A stretch of 64,000 nucleotides of DNA from Bigelowiella natans CCMP2755. Taxonomy: Eukaryota > Cercozoa > Chlorarachniophyceae. Both the position numbers and the translations under genes were made by a program. The DNA lies in NCBI GenBank assembly GCA_000320545.1, contig ADNK01001625.1, forward strand, positions 23,501-87,500, given 5' to 3'. This document shows positions 60,362 to 64,000 of the stretch, in pieces (position 1 is the stretch's first letter; every line of letters starts with the position of its first letter). The notes under the pieces were generated by a model. It was given only the letters and a program-made list of their open reading frames with translations, was not told where the DNA came from and did no database searches.

Positions 60362-60442
60362 TTACTATTACCCTCGAGTCCTTCTTATGGACGCCATCCG
60401 TTGTGATATAACGAGTCAGCTTCGGATCGAAGAAACTTAATC

Positions 60443-60479
<37 letters not shown>

Positions 60480-60798
60480 CATTTGGTATTTATACTTAGA
60501 AGCAGCAGTTATCATCGAGGTTTCGTAACACCGTAAAAACACGTACTATCACCACCACCACCACCACCACTACTACTACTACTACTATCACAGTAGAGCT
60601 AGTACCCTTTTTTCCTTTTCGGGTCGATCTTGACAAATACGTGATCAACGGTCTCCGGCACCGAATCCTTGCCCTTCAGGTCTACCCACGTAGGATTGCA
60701 CGTTATTCTATCTGCTAATGACAGTATTTCTTTTGAGTGTAGTGTCGCCGATGAGACCACGACCTGGTAAGAGATAGGTAGGAAAGAAGAAGAAGATA

Positions 60799-60830
<32 letters not shown>

Positions 60831-61276
60831 AAATATAAGGATGCAGTCTGCACCGTTTCCACGGGTTTTTCTGTGGTTTCTTCCGTTTTTTACTTTTCTC
60901 GTTTTATTCATCAAATATCACTAAAAACGTTGTTTCTTCCTCTGCCCATCCTATTTCTCCATCCCCCCCCCCCCTTAATGCAGCTTCGAAAACAGGGCAA
61001 CACTGCATTCTTTCTACTTGTGTGTCTGGTGCTTTGATAATTTGGTTATACAACGCCACAATGTCCTTGTCGCCATTATCACGTATGAGCTGATCTGCTT
61101 CATCTAGGACGAAGAAACGGCAATGCTTCATTCGTAGTTGGTTTTTATTCACAAGGCTCTTCACTGTTCCGATCGTTCCAACAGCAATCTGCACTCTGTC
61201 AAGATTATATGATATTATATATACATAGGGATACAGTGATATTAGTAGTGGTAATAGTAGTAGTAGTAGCAGCAGC

Positions 61277-61308
<32 letters not shown>

Positions 61309-62158
61309 TAGTAGTTGCTGCTGTGACTTTTTTCAACGGTTCGGCTGCTGAAAAGTACTTTTACACTACTACAATGATGATAATAATGACAATGATGATG
61401 ATAATATTATTAATAATAATAGCAATACCCTTCTTTAAGAGTCCGAATGAGCTGCCCGAAGTTACCTCCCCCCACGAATAAAGCATGTTTCACTTTGGGA
61501 AGCGACAGGTGCTTTTTGAATTTGGTGATCTCCCTGAATACGAAGAAGTACATACTCATTCACAAACGGCTTATTCTCTGCAATTATTTGACTTATTATT
61601 ATCGGAACAGGATGCATTGTTTGACGTGTTCGCTGACTTGAAAACTTGCTCTGCAAGTTCCCGTGTAGGCTCCAAGATCAGACACAATGGTGACCGTCCA
61701 TCATACTCTGGCCTCTTCTCCCCTCCCCCAGCCTTTCCCTCGGCTGCAGACGCCAGCCCATCTGATGGGGAGGAGGAGACGAGCTGCGACACCGGAGAGA
61801 ATCCTGAGGGAAGATTCTTGACGTTGGGGCCAAAGTTAAACTCTACTTCGGCGTTTTTGAGAACAACTGCAGGAAATAGCGCCTCTGAGCTGAGCGAACG
61901 AGGAATCTTGAAAGCCTCCCCCAGAAGTTCCCCATTCTTTGTAAAGCTAATGGAATGTGACGTTGAACGATCTACCATGCATCCGATGGTGTCGTTCTTG
62001 GAGAATAACGTGCCATATCTGTGGTAAGAGGAGACGCGAAAGATGTTGATGCCATAACACGAAAACGACTTGAGAGTGGAGGTTAATGAATGGGGCGGCA
62101 GCATGTGTGCAGATAGTATAACTTTCATCGTTTTTTTCACTAGATTGCATAGTCTCCA

Positions 62159-62197
<39 letters not shown>

Positions 62198-62533
62198 TCG
62201 TCACACTATTACTTTTCATAGTTTCCTTTATGGCTTTTCATTCCTGTACCACCGAAACCGAACGATGCCCCGTCAGTACCCACGTTGAGAGAGGAGTTGA
62301 TCGAGGAGACTCCTACCCTGCTCAGTCCGTCATCCTTTACTGTTACCTCAAAGTAATATCGTCCTCGAAGAAGGCCTGTATTAGCTCTAACGCCAAACCA
62401 ATCCCTCCTGCCCATGGCTCGAGATTGACAAACGACCCCACTTGGCCCTATAGCCACCTTTTCTGATTGTTTAGTAGTCGCCATCATCAATGGTGTAGTA
62501 GATAAATGCTACTCGATAATGATCATGCATGTC

Positions 62534-62565
<32 letters not shown>

Positions 62566-63315
62566 CTATGGGTTTATATTCTTGGTGGCGTGACGAAGAT
62601 ACATTCCAGTACGGTTTGCCTCTCATTGAGTGAAGACTAGACAAATAACCTTCCTCCATGCCATCATACCACACGTGCGTCTCTCTCCCCTTATTCTCCC
62701 CCCCACCTCTCCCCAATCCTCCTCCTCCTCCTCCATATGTTTAATGCATATTTACGACTCCTCATATTACGCCTACTAACCGTCGCGATCTGCCTGATTT
62801 AGCTTCACTCTATGGCCTGATCCAATAACTTTTGTGCCGCCTTTGCCACCGGATACTTTTGAAGAGGAAGAGGCCTGCCCCCCCCCCCCCTTGCCGCCGT
62901 GTCGTCCCTTCGACTCCAGATGTTCCTTCAGCGTTTCGTACACGATCTGGAGGACCTTTCAACGTATGATGAGTAAATGTAACTTAATCGTATTCCAATT
63001 AAGGGACAGACAGCATAAGCATATCGGTTCTAAAACTGAAGATGTAATGATACGAAGTTAACAACAAACACAACCGGAATGCCAAAAGCTCCTGTTTTCC
63101 CGCTGCCCGTTTCTGCGGCGATCATTACGTCCCCTCCACCTAAAATAAGCGGGATCGCCTAACAAACAGCAATTAAATATGCAAACTCAAGCCAGAGGTG
63201 ACGGACATGAGGAGCAGCTTACCTCATCTTGCACAGGAGTTTGCAGAAGCCACCCCATCTCTTCCAGCGCTCGGATAATTTGGGGCATCACCCCCAGCCG
63301 CTCAAACCCGGACAT
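57623..63315 (-). CDS. DDX1: ATP-dependent RNA helicase DDX1 with SPRY insert
   Basis: Exons in phase: 63223-63315, 63075-63158, 62781-62955, 62213-62462, 61638-62018, 61429-61533, 61018-61195, 60606-60763 and 60372-60435. One unresolved exon ends at 60053. Then 59826-59910, 59485-59573, 59222-59262, 58740-58924, 58389-58452, 57823-58052 and 57623-57697. The start is [17 protein letters not shown]. Walker A is [12 protein letters not shown]. The SPRY domain, unique to DDX1 among DEAD-box proteins, spans [12 protein letters not shown] to VEFNFGPN. The DEAD box is [10 protein letters not shown], motif III is SSATLHS, and then [16 protein letters not shown] and [12 protein letters not shown]. 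The VGTPGR position reads VGTIGTV. A 13-G run at 62878-62890 encodes Gly and keeps frame. DDX1 acts in tRNA ligase complexes and mRNA processing. Confidence 0.93.
58257..58277. repeat. Poly-C tract (21 nt) in a DDX1 intron
   Basis: An uninterrupted run of 21 C on the + strand inside the intron between 58052 and 58389. It is poly-G in the DDX1 transcript and ends about 200 nt before the acceptor. Confidence 0.85.
58700..61320. repeat. Intronic microsatellite arrays of DDX1
   Basis: (CA)n at 58709-58739 directly abuts the donor of the 58740-58924 exon. Others are (GAT)n at 58968-58996, (TAG)n at 59016-59058, (CA)n at 59361-59394, a compound (TA)n(GT)n at 60140-60200, (ACT)n at 60331-60362, (TAG)n at 60443-60477 and (TAG)n at 61256-61313. 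Confidence 0.85.
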
Positions 63316-63678
63316 ATTCTGAAGGAGGAGGTGGTGGTGGTAGTGGTGGAGGGAGGGAGGGAGGGAGGGAGGGAGGGAGTCCTTTCGCTCTTCCGTCTCT
63401 CTCCTCTCCTCTTCTGATAATGGTGATTGCGATTCGGATGAGAGAGAGAGAGTGAGAGCTTAGACAGATTAGTTGTTCTGTAAATAATTATATGTAATAT
63501 CGCCATATAATATTATTGATAATACATTATCCTCGCAAAGAATGAAAGAGCTTGGTGATAGTGGTAGACAGACTAGTTGTTCTGTCAATAATTTTCGGTA
63601 ATATTTGTATGTAATAATAATAATAATATATTAGAGTAGTGAAACATTTGAGTATAATTTAGGTAATTTTGGTACGTA
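63316..63678. repeat. GGAG-repeat and intergenic spacer upstream of DDX1
   Basis: A (GGGA)n array at about 63349-63380 lies just upstream of the DDX1 start codon, then (GA)n and AT-rich sequence. A near-direct repeat AGACAGATTAGTTGTTCTGT and AGACAGACTAGTTGTTCTGT occurs at about 63462 and 63567. No gene is seen. Confidence 0.5.
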
Positions 63679-64000
63679 CTATATCGTACGACAGCCATCC
63701 ATTCCCCCGACCGACCGACCCTCCATGCCAAGAACGACGACGACGACGACGACGTCGATGCCCTCGTGGCTGTTTCTCATCACCATAGGGCTGTTAGCAA
63801 TGCTTGTAGGTCTGATGGCATTCTGCCAGAACACCTTCCATGTGTCGTCGTACAGTGGTACAGGGCGCTTGAGATTGAGGAGTAGTGGCCCCATTGTACG
63901 ATCAAGATCATCGTACGCGAGACCACGTGTCAGCAACAGGTTGGGGGCGGGTGAATTCCTGCCACGAATTCGACGCCTCCATGCATGCTCAAAGCGTCCT
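63679..64000 (-). CDS. 3' end of an unidentified gene (partial)
   Basis: The frame is open from the right edge of the window to TAG at 63679-63681. It reads LLLTRGLAYDDLDRTMGPLL, then PVPLYDDTWKVFWQNAI, then a Val run encoded by (GTC)n at about 63736-63756. A donor could lie at the start of that (GTC)n run, in which case the last 25 residues would not be coding. The family is not recognised. Confidence 0.45.
   Translation of the reverse strand, partial: GRFEHAWRRRIRGRNSPAPNLLLTRGLAYDDLDRTMGPLLLNLKRPVPLYDDTWKVFWQNAIRPTSIANSPMVMRNSHEGIDVVVVVVVLGMEGRSVGGMDGCRTI

Noticed and set aside
62878-62890. Apparent frameshift at the 13-nt C run in DDX1
   Set aside because: One G completes a Lys codon and the other twelve encode four Gly. 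The flanking DDX1 frame is preserved.

Overview
The window is nuclear DNA of a eukaryote, most likely a protist or alga. Coding sequence is split by GT-AG introns, mostly 50-250 nt, next to compact intergenic regions full of microsatellites. The proteins are eukaryotic: EF2, RPL28, LST8, DDX1, SKP1, a G-protein alpha subunit and tubulin cofactor A. A secreted vanadium haloperoxidase and an organellar-type bL9 fit a marine photosynthetic lineage such as a stramenopile or haptophyte, but the sequence does not settle the lineage. Most genes here are visible only after joining small exons by hand. I required splice sites and reading phase to agree at each junction. None of the joins has been checked against transcripts.

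Layout. 1-6651: a TLDc-domain gene (+) broken into at least 16 exons by trinucleotide-repeat introns. 7811-10765: EF2 (-), with its ATG alone in exon 1. 12102-12602: RPL28 (+). 14646-16460: a membrane protein of unknown function (-). 16547-17797: poorly resolved exons of a membrane protein (+). 19397-24427: a 32-exon PH-domain protein (+). 24825-27712: a G alpha subunit (+). 28229-34737: an intact, young Ty3/gypsy-type LTR retrotransposon (+). 35717-37174: organellar ribosomal protein bL9 (+). 37876-40649: a tubulin cofactor A-LOG fusion (-). 42188-45331: a SAP-like/STI1 co-chaperone-like protein (-). 46151-47937: a vanadium haloperoxidase (+). 48860-50397: LST8 (-). 50825-52420: an MFS transporter (+). 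53520-55247: a PH-domain protein (-). 56113-56796: a SKP1-like protein (+). 57623-63315: the DDX1 helicase (-). 63679-64000: the 3' end of another gene (-).

Two genome-scale patterns stand out. First, intergenic islands rich in CTAG, GCTAGC and GCATGC palindromes recur about ten times. They lie downstream of gene 3' ends, mostly between convergent genes, and are absent from the divergent promoter regions. Second, microsatellites in introns often begin exactly at the 5' splice site, as GTAGTAG... or GTGTGT..., or end at the acceptor. The strongest candidates for something undescribed are the TBCA-LOG fusion, the 3'-end palindrome islands, and the G alpha subunit with an enlarged helical domain and a DVAGQR switch II.

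Functionally the window holds mostly unlinked housekeeping genes: translation, protein folding, RNA processing, TOR signalling and ubiquitin ligase scaffolding. The PH-domain gene and the G alpha gene sit in tandem with about 400 nt between them and share the same small AT-rich intron style. That may mean only co-location.
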